From Gremmenia infestans (Eukaryota > Ascomycota > Leotiomycetes > Helotiales > Hamatocanthoscyphaceae): a DNA stretch of 64,000 nt. Both the position numbers and the translations under genes were made by a program. The DNA lies in the NCBI GenBank assembly GCA_032629725.1, contig JAFEVB010000002.1, positions 3,720,001-3,784,000 of the forward strand. Direction: 5' to 3'. Numbering within the stretch: position 1 is the first letter of the stretch; the number at the start of each line of letters is the position of its first letter. This document shows positions 23,901 through 34,873 of this stretch, piece by piece. Under the pieces are notes generated by a model, which did no database searches, had not been told where the DNA came from, and saw only the letters and a list, made by a program, of their open reading frames with translations.

Positions 23901-26900
23901 AATATTGAACAATATGTCCTCTAGTCCTCTAGTTTCAATTCCCGAAGCTTACACAGAGCGCGGAAATTCGTATCAAATCCACGTCCTATATCTCAATGGC
24001 TATGCAACGATGCAACCCCCGAATGAGTCCTGTATATATCCTGTAGACTGCTGCCACTTTGCCTGGAGATTTTGTACTGTTGTTCTCTGAGGACAAATTG
24101 AAGTTATTGATGGCTCAAAAAGGCTGGCTTAGGAGATATCGAGAAGATTCTACTCTAGTAGTCTTGACTCTCAAGATCATTTAACCTTTATATAGATCTT
24201 GAGGATCTTCCGTAGCACTATAATAAGGTTTGTTGTGCTGTGGAGACACCCACTTTGTCCGAGCTTTAATCTGCTAAGCACTCGAGTACATACTGTACAT
24301 AAATTTACTAATGATCCCACAACCATATGGCATAATTCCTAGACCCTCTATGCCAAGCTCCATACTTAACTGCGAATGGTCTCATACATTAAGCGGATTC
24401 GGATAAAGCTCATACTGGACAAGCATTCGCAATCACCGTTTCCAGTAATCCGAGCTTCTAGCACTGCCGACGCTGGAAAGCGGCTACTCCATTGACTTTT
24501 AGTACTCCGTACTCCATACGATACGGCACAGTATCCACAACGAGGTCCAGCACGCACCCTATATCAATCAAGTTGGGAACTACGGAAAACTATTTAACCC
24601 TAAAAGATAAAGTGACAGCGTTCTAAGTTTCCCATATCGGCCCCTCTTCCCGAATTGAGGCTGCCACTGTCAATCTTCCCCGACAGCGGGAAAATTGTCC
24701 TTGACACGGCTGAAGATTTACCAAAGTCGGTTTGGATGCCTTGGCAGTAAAGGTGATGCTGGACTGGCAAATTTATATATAAGACTTGCAGAAGCTTCTT
24801 TCATGCTAGACCCTGGTTTCCGGGAACGGCTCAGCCTGCCGGTAATTTAGACTGCTACCGTACGGAGTACCGAGCAGGCAGGTGTACCCAAGATCTGACA
24901 ATCTGACACTCGGCGGCCAACTTTCCTTTTGCATACTGTCGATCCCAGAAAGAGATCGGGCTAGAAAAGTGATACAGATCCGTGGAATTTCCAGAAACTT
25001 GGTCTCCACTTCCCGTCGATCAAATACGCGATGTGGAAGAAAAGATTATGGGATGGATATGCTGCAATTCTGAAACGAGATGACAGTTCCGGAGGTTCGT
25101 CGAGAATTGGCATGGCCGGCTAGGCCGTCCAAGCCTCCAAGGGACCCCGAACACTAATGTCGCAAGCTCGCAATATTCCGTCCTTGGTATAAAGTAAAAG
25201 CCCAGCAAACATAATTTACTCCGTACCTGCGAAGCCGATGATCCCTTCTGAAGCTTCTTTTCCGTACTTGTTTCTTCCTCTCGGACATCAGATCGGATAC
25301 TTCGTACTCGCGGTACTTCGTACTATGCCACTGCCACTGCCCCTTGATGGTTTGGCCGCAGACCTGCATTGCCGCATCAAGCGCTCCCTTAATCCCGAAT
25401 AGTCGGAGCTTGATGGTAAGGGTAGGCGTTCAGGTGTCCATGTCCTTATCCATGTCTGTGCAGGGAATAATGGGCCCCTGTACTGTATATCTTTGACCAG
25501 GATGAAGACGAAATCCTCCTCCCCAAGATCCGCTGCTCTAAGGTCGAGTTTAGGGCCTGAGGTAGCTCTCATGATTTGCGACTTTCACCTCGGCAATTGT
25601 TCTATACCTTCTTGAAGATTGCTCGCAAGCTTTGCCTGAAGCACATATCTCTTCCGATGGTGCGCTTGTCTGGCTATGATGAACATATCGAAATGGCACG
25701 CGATGCGACAAATACCTATACGCAGCGCAGCTTCTAGACTTCCACGACGGCTTCAGCTCAAACCACTAGATTATTCCTGTATAGGTACCTACCCTACCTA
25801 CCCCATCTGTACGAACTCTATTTGCCATTCCAAGTCTCCCTGTTTATGATTATGTGGGTTTCCTTAAGTAGACTTGAAAGATAGCTAAGCCGACTTACGC
25901 TAGCCAAATCGGAGAGGGATTATGAATTATGCAAAGCATAGTAGACATGCTGACTTGCCGGGTACTTCCATTTTCATACAAATGTGGAGGCAATTAAGGT
26001 ACCCGACGAGGTCAGCCTATACAGTACGCATCCACATGTACTAAGATAATGAAATATACCCTTCTGCCACTTCTATTGCAAATAATTGATTGATTCTGAG
26101 CACTTTTGATCATCAATTTGTAATACTAAAAGCTTAATATTTAACTTATATTAATACCTGCTAGGATAAGTAAAGAGAAATGTTACTCGTATATAAAATG
26201 ACGCATATTAAAGATTGGGAATAGTTACAGATACGCGACGCGACACGACATGTGCCAAAGTGACTTGATTTCGCTAGTTCTTTTTTTTTGGTGGGGGCCA
26301 TAAGTCACTTCCCGCGTTGAACTAGGTAGTGCGTGCATTTACTTCGTACTACTCCGTAATGCATTTTTTTACTTTATCGGGCGCTTCCCGATTGGGTTAG
26401 TGTCAGTCGACTTAGCTACTGTACTCGAGTAAGGTAAGATCTTACATTTACCTCCGTATTCTTCAAGTCGAGAACCCCGATTAAGTTTGCCATCCGGCAC
26501 CCGCCGTGGTCCTACAAATCTCCAAGCTCACCGCCCCGAAAACCATCAAATTCTGCCATCTGAAAAAATTGTCTGCGACAAAATAATCCTCACTTGTCAA
26601 CTGCCCCGCCTGGATGTGGATGCTAGAAATTGGACTTAGTTGTCGTGTCTGCTGCAAAAATTTCTCTTTTCTGTAGTTTCATAATCACTGCTCTTTCTTT
26701 TGGTTCCTAGAAATCCCAATTTCTTCCCCCTTGTTCCCAAGACGTCAATAGATTCACATAAGACCAAAAGCCCAGTCAGGCAGGTCTTGGAGACGGCTAT
26801 ATATGCTTGCATACGATCCTGTTCTGTCCCTATTTCTGCCATTTACACTCCCTTAATACGGAATTCCTAATCGTTGCAGAAAACGATTCGATCCACAACA

Positions 26901-26915
26901 AGCACCACCTCTAAA
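20951..26915. other. Long gene-free interval of about 6 kb
   Basis: No open frame here shows a recognised motif or a believable exon chain. It contains a TGGC tandem repeat at 21911-21937, four exact copies of the nonamer TACTCCGTA or its reverse complement, several AT-rich patches (23340-23460, 26100-26220) and the promoters of the two flanking genes. Long regulatory DNA, unrecognised noncoding RNA or eroded repeats are possible. Confidence 0.4.
21911..21937. repeat. TGGC microsatellite
   Basis: Six to seven perfect tandem TGGC units lie in the long gene-free interval. No gene overlaps them. Confidence 0.9.
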
Positions 26916-27989
26916 ATGTGCAAGTGCGAAGCAAGAACCCACCAGTTCCTCCTGGAACTCCCGAAATGTGAGCACCATCTGCATATCGAGGGCTCACTAT
27001 CGCCATCTCTCCTGTTCCGGCTGGCGAAAACAAACAACATTGCTCTCCCCAGCACAGAGAAAGACGAGTCCTTTGCGTCCCCTGAGGCACTGGAGGCCAG
27101 ATACGAGCGCTTCGTATCCCTCAATGACTTCCTCGACTACTACTTCATTGCTATGTCCGTTCTGATTACCTCCTCGGACTTCGAATCTCTAGCATACGAA
27201 TACTTTACACGCGCACACAAGGATGGGGTCCACCATGCAGAAATATTCTTCGATCCACAAGCGCATACATCTCGGGGGGTGGCGTACAATACAGTTGTGG
27301 GCGGATTGGTAGCTGGGCAAGAGCGGGCTGAGAGGGACTATGGGTTGACGTCCAAATTGATCTTATGTTTCTTGAGGAACCTTCCGGTTGAGAGCGCGGA
27401 TTCCACATACAAAGAAGCCCACGCTCTTGGGCACTTCTCAAATGGAACAGTAGCCGGTATTGGATTGGATAGCAGCGAGGTCGGATTTCCCCCGGAGCTT
27501 TTCAGAGAGGTGTATGAGTCTGCGGCTGCGGCTGGTATCCGGAGAACGGCTCATGCTGGGGAGGAGGGCGACCATACGTACGTTTCCCGGGCGTTGGATA
27601 TTTGCAAGACAGAGCGGATCGATCATGGGATTCGATTGGTGGATGATGAGGCGCTTTTGAAGAGGGTTGCGAACGACAAGACGTTGGTTACGATGTGCCC
27701 GCTAAGCAATGTACGACTGAGATGTGTAACCAAGGTTGCTGAACTGCCGGTTCGGAAGTTTCTGGACGAGGGGGTTAGATTCAGCATCAACAGTGATGAT
27801 CCGGCGTACTTTGGTGGATATATACTGGACAATTATTGCGCTGTTCAGGAGTCATTCAACCTCAGCCTGAAGGATTGGAAGTTCATTGCTGAAGGTTCTA
27901 TCGAGGGAAGTTGGTGTAACGCAGCAAGGAAGAAGGTTCTCCTCGAGAAAGTCGAGAAGTGGGCGCTGGCGTGGAAGGAAATGTCGTAG
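26916..27989 (+). CDS. aah1: Adenine deaminase (Aah1 type)
   Basis: One exon of 358 codons including the stop, close to yeast Aah1 (347 residues). The enzyme converts adenine to hypoxanthine in the cytosol for purine salvage and nitrogen use. Metal and active-site residues are all visible: the HLH pair in PKCEHHLHIEG (His21, His23), HAGEEGD with His213 and Glu216, RIDHGIRL with His237, and the SINSDDPAYFGGY motif with Asp294-Asp295. DPQAHTSRG (residues 113-121) and SDDPAYFGGYILD are typical of the fungal adenine-deaminase clade rather than adenosine deaminases. The chosen start is the first ATG; the frame is open a further 14 codons upstream without another ATG. No intron is needed. Confidence 0.95.
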   Translation: MCKCEARTHQFLLELPKCEHHLHIEGSLSPSLLFRLAKTNNIALPSTEKDESFASPEALEARYERFVSLNDFLDYYFIAMSVLITSSDFESLAYEYFTRAHKDGVHHAEIFFDPQAHTSRGVAYNTVVGGLVAGQERAERDYGLTSKLILCFLRNLPVESADSTYKEAHALGHFSNGTVAGIGLDSSEVGFPPELFREVYESAAAAGIRRTAHAGEEGDHTYVSRALDICKTERIDHGIRLVDDEALLKRVANDKTLVTMCPLSNVRLRCVTKVAELPVRKFLDEGVRFSINSDDPAYFGGYILDNYCAVQESFNLSLKDWKFIAEGSIEGSWCNAARKKVLLEKVEKWALAWKEMS

Positions 27990-30072
27990 GTCTGTCAACA
28001 GTGATATTTACTGTTAATGGATTTGCTTGTCACATCACCCAACATATAATGCTCTGTCTGTTCGTGTTTCATGCCCGTTCACATCAAGCGGATTTGAATG
28101 TGTCACACCAGCAAGTACCTCGAAAATAAATATGTTCTAAGTCATACGGTTTCTAAAGTGTCTCGAAGTGTGCTTGCGAGAGAGCTTCATTTTTGCGTCT
28201 TGTGTTCTTGTTTATTTGGCAAGGAATTTTGCCTACCAGCCTGATGAGAAAGCTGACTCCCTACTTATGTTACTGATTCAGACCGTCTAGTGACTTCCTG
28301 GTGAAGAATCATCACTCGTTCGCCCCTTGTTGATTCATTGATACGTCTGGGATTGATTAGCTTAGAAACAGCCTTATCATTGGAACCCCTTTCCGATATA
28401 TCTTATTGTCTCGCTGTGTACCAATTGTTCAACGTAATTCTATCATCCTATTCAACCACTGACTCAAGATGGGTATGAAGGAGCATCCACCTTTTCTTCC
28501 TAGCTTGCTGTCCTGCCCCTTTCCATTTCCACTTCCCCAGGAATCCCTTCCTCGTGTAGCGCGTTAACAGACATTCATTCCCCCCTCTTGCGAGCAAAGA
28601 ATACACGGTTCATGTATCCATGGTCGCAATATAACTTAGCAGCAGGATCCGATCCGATCCCGTGAGTTGTGGGTACCAGGGGTGACATATCAAGCACTTC
28701 TATAGGCCGGACTAGGCCGCACCAGTAGTGCTTCGCTCAACGTTCTCTACGCAGCATTTTTGGGGTTTTGTAAGCTAGTCGATAGCGAGACGTTGGAGTG
28801 GGTGGAGATGCTTGCAATCTTAAGTACTGGTTTGTCGATGACGGTTGAGAAGGAGTAGGACGGGGAGGGACGTGGAGAAACCGTCTTGGCGTTTGCGAGT
28901 CTTTCGGTGAAAAAGGTATCTGAAGCTTTCGAAGCGATGCTAAGGTCCTGGCGACAACAGGCAGGTATAGAAAGAACTTGTATTTCGTGCGGTCTGAGGG
29001 AGTGGGGTTTGACATATTAGGAATATGTCGCGGTTGGAAACCAAGGTTCAGAGGACTCGTACACGTGTTGTGCGACCCTGGAATTACATTAGATATGGAT
29101 TTACTTGATATGTAAGAAGCGCTAGAAGTTTGGAATCTGGATGTGTACCATACAATATGAGACCCGGGTATGAATTAAATATCCGACAAGATTGATCGAC
29201 GTTGGTAATAGCAACGTCTGGAAAGTTATAATGAAGCTAGTCTGGTCTCTGTTCCCTCCTCTTTCCCCCCTTTCCCCCCTTTCCATTTTCGCTTCAACGC
29301 CCGACTCGAAGGATTTTGTCTACGCCTACATGGATTATCAAGTTACAGATCATTTCACGAATTGTACTTTTTGTCTCACTCAAATTTCATGCCACGTTCC
29401 CCTACTTTCACCTCGAGCAGTGCGAATTCCCGCACCAGCTTTCACCTGTACACCTACCTGATTGACTGAATGTGCCTAATGGTTTGATGGCTATCACGAA
29501 TCTGTGAACGTTTCAGTATGATGCTTCTTAAGTCATTCTATTTTCACTCACTCTACTCCCGCTCCCGCTCCCTAGACTGCAACACTCAAACTTGCAAACA
29601 CCAAGTATAGTATGAATAACGCACGAGTCACGACTTCAAAGTGTGCCAATACCTCTAAATATACTACATCATATGCAATTGTAAGTACTGACCGCTCATA
29701 TTCGAGGGCCACAAACGAAACGACGCCGCATGGACTGTGGGCTGTACGCGTACCCGAGAGACAAGGAGCCGGATGTGACGAAGATGGAAATATGCGAGTT
29801 TGATGGGAGGCTTTTAGAGGGAGGTTGGATGAGTGACTGTAACAGCACTCTACAGGCGGAACCTGCAACGAGCGTTCAAACGACAGGATGACTTAGAAAC
29901 TAGTATGAATAGAAAAATTGAAGGATGTAGTCTGTAAAAGCGTCAAAATGTATCTTCAAACAGCTTTTAAATTTTACTTCCGCTCAGACTTGAATGAATG
30001 GTTGACATTTTGTCACCTCCCCTCAAAGAATACTAACTCTATTCTGTAGTCAACCCGTTTCAATGCAACCAC
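27990..30072. other. Intergenic region, 3' ends of two converging genes
   Basis: The adenine deaminase and the glycosyltransferase converge here. Short open frames such as 28737-29015 (minus, 92 codons, basic and proline-rich) have no recognised feature. Pyrimidine-rich runs occur at about 29250-29285. Confidence 0.35.
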
Positions 30073-31821
30073 CTAAGGATCGTACTTGGCCATCTCAGGA
30101 CAAGGAACCTGCGGTGATTCATGCTCCAAAGATTTCCAAAAATCCTCACCCTTCGGATCATCCATCGCATTACCGCGCAACATCTTCTCCTCATACTCCT
30201 GCCTACTCTTCCCGGCATAATGGTGCAAAGCAATCCTGTCTCTCGTAATCGGATTCCTGAATGCCAGAGTCGTGACCGAATCCATATGTTCCCCCACAGT
30301 CTTTGCGCCGTCAGACAAATTCCACAAGTGCGGTCCCTTTGGATTCACCGCCTTGCTCACACGGACAATCGATTTCACATGTCTATTATGCGACTTATGG
30401 CCAACATGCTCAGGGTCATCCCATATGCAGTCCACGAAAGCCTTGCGATTAGATTCCGGACGGGTTTGCAGACCCGAAGAAGTGTGCATTCTCCAATTCA
30501 TCGCCAGGGCACCGATATCCTCATGTTTTTCGAATTCGTGCAACAGGTCATGAAGCGTCTCGTTTCCGGCTGTCATTTCGATAAACTCATCGATATCTAT
30601 GAATGCCATCCATGTGTGCTTGCTTCCATGGAGCTTGTGACAGCGATTGTATATCGATATTTGTTCCGATGAATTCCCAGTGCGATCATATGGCGCTTGG
30701 GACTCGAATGTGATGTATTGCTCGGGGATGCCATAGTCTGCGAGTGCCGTGGAGAGAGGCTCTTCGGATCTATCGTCCATGATGTAGAAGCGTCGAATGC
30801 CAATGTGATAGTAGTGGTGGATGAAGAACTCGGGGAGGTCGATGGCTTGATCTTTGACGGCTACGCAAAAGGCGACATAATCGGCGGTAGGAACCGGCTC
30901 GTCGAGAGCTGTTGCTTCATCCGCTTCTACATTTTGTTCTTCATCTGCTTTCTGCGGATCCGTCTCCTTCTCCGCTTCTGCTTTCGAGTCTGGCTTTTCT
31001 GATGGCACTTGCTCCTTCGTTCCCTTCTGTTCTCCTTTGTGGTTCTCGGGGCTTGATTTGTCATCTGTTGGAGCTTTCGATTCATTCTCTTCAAGTTGAC
31101 CCCCTTTCGACTCTTCGCCTATGTCAATGTCGGGCCCTTTTTCTTTTGGTGCTTTCTTGGGTCGCTCGGATGTGGAGTTCTCGTCTATTTCTTCTTTAAT
31201 ATTTTCGTTTTCAGATGTTGCCTCACTTGGCTTCACGTCCCCTTTCATGGTTGTCGCTTGAGGTTTCGCTTCTTTGAATTTAGTTTCCTTAAGCTCATCT
31301 CCCTTGGGCTTCTCTTTATCTAGCTTGGATTCCTTCAATTCCTCTGCTTCCACTTCGTCTTCTGGCTTCTCGCTCTTCGCTTTATCCTTCTGAGTTTGCT
31401 TAGTCTTCCCCTCATCAACGTCTTGGTCGTGAATCTTCTGAGCATTCGCATCCGCATCCGCTCTCAACTTTTCGGTTTCCTCCAGACTCAGACGGCCAGG
31501 AATGGCGTCAAGGGGCGAATCCCATTCCGTCCCGAGTACGGGGTTTGGGTCCTCAATTCGAATCTGATCATCGAGACGGGAATCGTATACATTCTTCTTC
31601 GGCACAGAGACGGCTTTCGGGGCTTTATTTGCGGTTTCAATCCCGAGCGGCAATTCCTTTTGGATTTCTTGGATTTGGTCTGTTGTCAGAGGCTGTTTGT
31701 CGAATGCGACAAAGTAGAGTCCCATAAAGACGAACGTCCCCACCCATATAAGTCGCCAGTTCAGAGACTGGATGCTGTTTAAAAGTGTCCGCATGTCTCC
31801 GTCGCTTGCTGTTATTTCCAT
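30073..31821 (-). CDS. Type II membrane glycosyltransferase, GT92/DUF23-like
   Basis: A single exon encodes 582 residues. After about 20 residues a membrane anchor (RLIWVGTFVFMGLYFVAF) suggests a type II Golgi protein. A stem of about 240 residues, extremely rich in Lys and Glu with many SEKPE/KEAKP-type words, links it to the catalytic part. The catalytic region begins YVAFCVAVKDQAIDLPEFFI and HHYYHIGIRRFYIMDDRSEE, the pattern of the GT92 family (aCvvvKdE...lpEwiehH...G.....i.D). A second acidic motif MAFIDIDEFIEM probably binds the sugar-nucleotide metal ion, and later come GALAMNWRMHTSSG and a HHYAGKSRQEYEEK end. Acceptor and linkage are unknown. The start chosen is the first ATG (31821); the frame is open further upstream to a GTG at 31896 only. 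Confidence 0.85.
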   Translation of the reverse strand: MEITASDGDMRTLLNSIQSLNWRLIWVGTFVFMGLYFVAFDKQPLTTDQIQEIQKELPLGIETANKAPKAVSVPKKNVYDSRLDDQIRIEDPNPVLGTEWDSPLDAIPGRLSLEETEKLRADADANAQKIHDQDVDEGKTKQTQKDKAKSEKPEDEVEAEELKESKLDKEKPKGDELKETKFKEAKPQATTMKGDVKPSEATSENENIKEEIDENSTSERPKKAPKEKGPDIDIGEESKGGQLEENESKAPTDDKSSPENHKGEQKGTKEQVPSEKPDSKAEAEKETDPQKADEEQNVEADEATALDEPVPTADYVAFCVAVKDQAIDLPEFFIHHYYHIGIRRFYIMDDRSEEPLSTALADYGIPEQYITFESQAPYDRTGNSSEQISIYNRCHKLHGSKHTWMAFIDIDEFIEMTAGNETLHDLLHEFEKHEDIGALAMNWRMHTSSGLQTRPESNRKAFVDCIWDDPEHVGHKSHNRHVKSIVRVSKAVNPKGPHLWNLSDGAKTVGEHMDSVTTLAFRNPITRDRIALHHYAGKSRQEYEEKMLRGNAMDDPKGEDFWKSLEHESPQVPCPEMAKYDP

Positions 31822-32570
31822 GTAAAAGAAAGAATTAAAGTAATAACTCAGGAGACGTGGACACTTTCTGGATTTCGCACTAGTCTCACCCCTCACTTGA
31901 GAGGCTGAGAGTGTTTTGGAATGCTGGCTCTTCTTAAACCTGGGAGTGACGAGTCAATATTTTTGACCGAGACATTCTCGTGTGACTGAATCCTGGGCCA
32001 ACCAAGTCTTAGCGAGCCTGCCCCTGAGGTTATTATATGGCACACTGCCACAATGTAGATTATTAATGATTTGATTTGTATGTCGTGAATAAAGTATCGG
32101 TGGGTATATAGAACATCTAAATGATTTTTCTGACGTTTACTACCCAGGGAAGGTACGCCTGATCTGCACCAGTGACAATGTGCTATTTCACGTAGCTGAT
32201 TTACGCGAGAAGAAAGGGGAAGGGGCGATACTATCTAGATTGCAACCTCTCATCTCATACTATTTGTGCTTTACATATATATAAAAGACCAATTTATTAG
32301 TATGTAATTTGCACTTAGATTACTTCCAAATAATACTTATCCAGCGTACTTGACTTGACTAAAAGCCCACGCTTTAAAACAAAATCTGCTTCCTGTCTTT
32401 CATCCTTCAAGAAGCTCTTCGGGGTTCTATTTCTGCAGAAAAATTTAGCAAAACATTCAGGACTATACCCGTTGGTTAGCTCAAGGATGGATGACTGTCC
32501 GATGCTGCCATATCCACACTAAATTTCACAAGTTATCTATCTATATGCTAGCAAAAAGGACAAAAAGAAA
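31822..32570. other. Intergenic region upstream of the glycosyltransferase
   Basis: It is AT-rich, especially 32040-32350, without supported open frames. It carries the promoter of the leftward glycosyltransferase gene. Confidence 0.3.
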
Positions 32571-32688
32571 CATACAACAGCAGGTATTCGCTGGTGGTCA
32601 CCCACCCAACTACTAATCTGCCGATCTGAGGCTTGTGTATGGCAGAGCGGACGGGATGCCCAATTCTCCTCAGTCTATGGACGTATGT
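32571..32688 (-). rRNA. 5S ribosomal RNA
   Basis: Read on the minus strand, the 118 nt start with ACATACGTCCATAGACTG and end with GCGAATACCTGCTGTTGTATG. The highly conserved internal block TAGTAGTTGGGTGGGTGACC and the adjacent CACCAGCGAAT are identical to Neurospora-type 5S RNA. The two ends (ACATAC and GTATG) pair as helix I, and a T-rich run (TTTCTTTTT) directly after the 3' end is a normal RNA polymerase III terminator. The loop region between nt 18 and 65 differs somewhat from the Neurospora form, so a divergent but functional gene is most likely; a recent pseudogene cannot be excluded. A single dispersed copy is normal in filamentous ascomycetes. Confidence 0.88.
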
Positions 32689-33890
32689 GGCTGTTGTATC
32701 TTTATTTTAAAATATAACGTTGGAGGGCGAGGGGGGGAGGAGAGTCTTATAGAGCGTGCCGTTCCCTTCAAGTTAGCAAAAAGTGGCTGGAATTGGTCGT
32801 GTGTGTCACGCATGTCGACTCTTCCCTTCTTTAACTATTTATAGTCCGATAAGTGCTATGAAAATCGATCTTTATTTGCACGTCAAGAGTGAAAATATAT
32901 AAGAAATATTAGTAATCTCTTAGGATAAACAGCCGCTCTGTAAATAAGAATGATATCTAGTGTTTGTTTATTTCTCGAAGCAATTATTAATCAAGATAGC
33001 TAATATCTTCATTCGAGAAAACGGTCTCGCTCTTAAAAGATAGACCCTCTCTAAGTGTACGGAATAACTGTGGAAATAAAAGACTAGAACTCGCTTATCT
33101 ACCTATTTCACTACTTTTTCGTACACGTAGAGACCAGACCCTTCAACTTTAAGAACGGTCCGCTACCTAAGCGGTGCAGCGCGCTAATCAGCCTAATCTT
33201 AACTTCTAGCTTGATATTCCTTACCCTTATCGTATTTTGGTGGTCCAGCCATCCTGCAAGCAAGAGCTGGGCTTTTGACTAAACTATAACGCCGATATTA
33301 TATAATAAACAGCTAAAGTCTTAGGCTTTGGCCTTGCTTTCCCGGCGCACAACAGCTACCCGAAAAGCTATTACGATGTAGATGCTTTGCTTATAGCATG
33401 TTTCGTACCAGGTGCCATTGCTGTAGAGCAATAAGTAGATAGGGGGGTTGTCGACGGTCATGTGATGAGGATGTGGATTTGAAACAAGCCCCCCCCCTGC
33501 TGTTTCTAGTGCGTCTTCAACGCGGACTAGTCTTTTGAGATACAGCGGGGAGTCCGGGGGCGTTACTTGCATTTTTGTGAAGTCTGACAGTCCCGCTGTT
33601 TTGACTCCATAAATATATATTCAGCACCACTTAAAGACCTTGGATTTGACTACTGTATTATAAGGCGGGCTCCTACTGTACGAGCTTGTTCTAGGCGTCT
33701 CCAGAGCTAGATACGGGAGATTATCATACGTTTTACGGTGAATTCAATTCGATCCACGTGCCACAAAACGTGAAAAGTCCCCTCATTCGATATAATACTT
33801 CGGTCTACTCCGTAATATACTCTAGGTCACAAACCCGATCTCCTGGCTGATGGGAAACTAATGTACCTTCAGAGATAGTGCGTACAGTAG
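32689..33890. other. AT-rich region with eroded repeat-like DNA
   Basis: Between about 32850 and 33320 the sequence is AT-rich with words such as CTAATCAGCCTAATCTTA and no open frames, typical of decayed repeats. A minus-strand open frame at 33321-33572 is unrecognised. One TACTCCGTA copy is at 33806-33814. Confidence 0.35.
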
Positions 33891-33918
33891 TCCAATTCTC
33901 TCGAGTCTATGGTCATAC
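33891..33918 (-). pseudogene. 5S rRNA 5'-end fragment
   Basis: On the minus strand, GTATGACCATAGACTCGAGA and the following GAATTGG match the first about 28 nt of the 5S gene at 32571-32688 apart from a few changes. The rest of the gene is absent. A TGTTGTATCT word upstream of both copies suggests that some 5' flank was duplicated with it. Confidence 0.6.
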
Positions 33919-34085
33919 GGGATGTAGCAGTGTTGTATCTGTTCAATTGGATATTCCCTGGAATGATTGGCTGATATCATGATCCGAGCCTTTACCTTTT
34001 AGGGCGTAGTGTATGTAGGAAGCGCGGGACGCCAACGCGTTAATCCTAGGCACGATTGATTGCACGAGATACCTACCCACGGTAC

Positions 34086-34120
<35 letters not shown>

Positions 34121-34873
34121 TTTACTAACGGGAATTACTATATCACCTGGTATTGTTATTTACTTGTAGTCTCGAAATGGTGCGCCAGCTGGTATAAGTT
34201 GTATCGAATGGTATGAAAGAGTTACGTACGTATAATACTAAGGTAGGGACTTTAGGAAGGGAGTCTGGGGTCGATGCTGCCTTATATATCAGGCAGAAGA
34301 TGAGGGGGTGGATTCCTGGTGAGTTCGGGTGGAACCATCACCTGCCCCATATGGCATCCCCAACCTATCCCGGGCCGTGCCCTTATCTTGCGGGGGGGCC
34401 ATCATACGGCCTAAGCTCGCAAGTAAAGTAGGCGCAAATCCAATAGTGCCAAGGGAGCGTGAGATTGCGACAGAAAACGACGGGGATTCTAATCGAGAAG
34501 GGAAGGTAAGAATTGTGGCGGGCCATAGTTGGTGGATGGTTGGTGGAAGCTTAGATAGCTGATTCGCCCGGGATCGCCGCAAACGTCGGTTCATGTCACA
34601 CCATACGCGAATCGCAACCTACGAGTATTATTGGACATGGAAGAAGCTTAACCTACCTAGGAACTTCTAGAAGCAAAGCCATGGGGAGACCTTCGAGAGA
34701 CCTTATCTTGGAATCCACACTAAGCCAGATGCATACTAGTTGGCTGTCATTATATCGGATCGTCCTCTCGCATATCATCTGCTGCGGGCGCTGCTTGTCA
34801 TTCTTCTTCTGATACATTCTCCATTCATTGCACAGTGAAACGCGACATCGTTCGTCGACTTTCAACTTCAAAC
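33919..34873. other. Intergenic region with AC microsatellite, upstream of the permease
   Basis: No supported gene. It includes the AC repeat and the permease promoter. Open frames at 34213-34431 and 34289-34594 are opposite-strand shadows of each other without recognised content. Confidence 0.35.
34089..34118. repeat. (AC)15 microsatellite
   Basis: A perfect run of alternating A and C, 30 nt long, about 760 nt upstream of the permease start. Confidence 0.95.
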
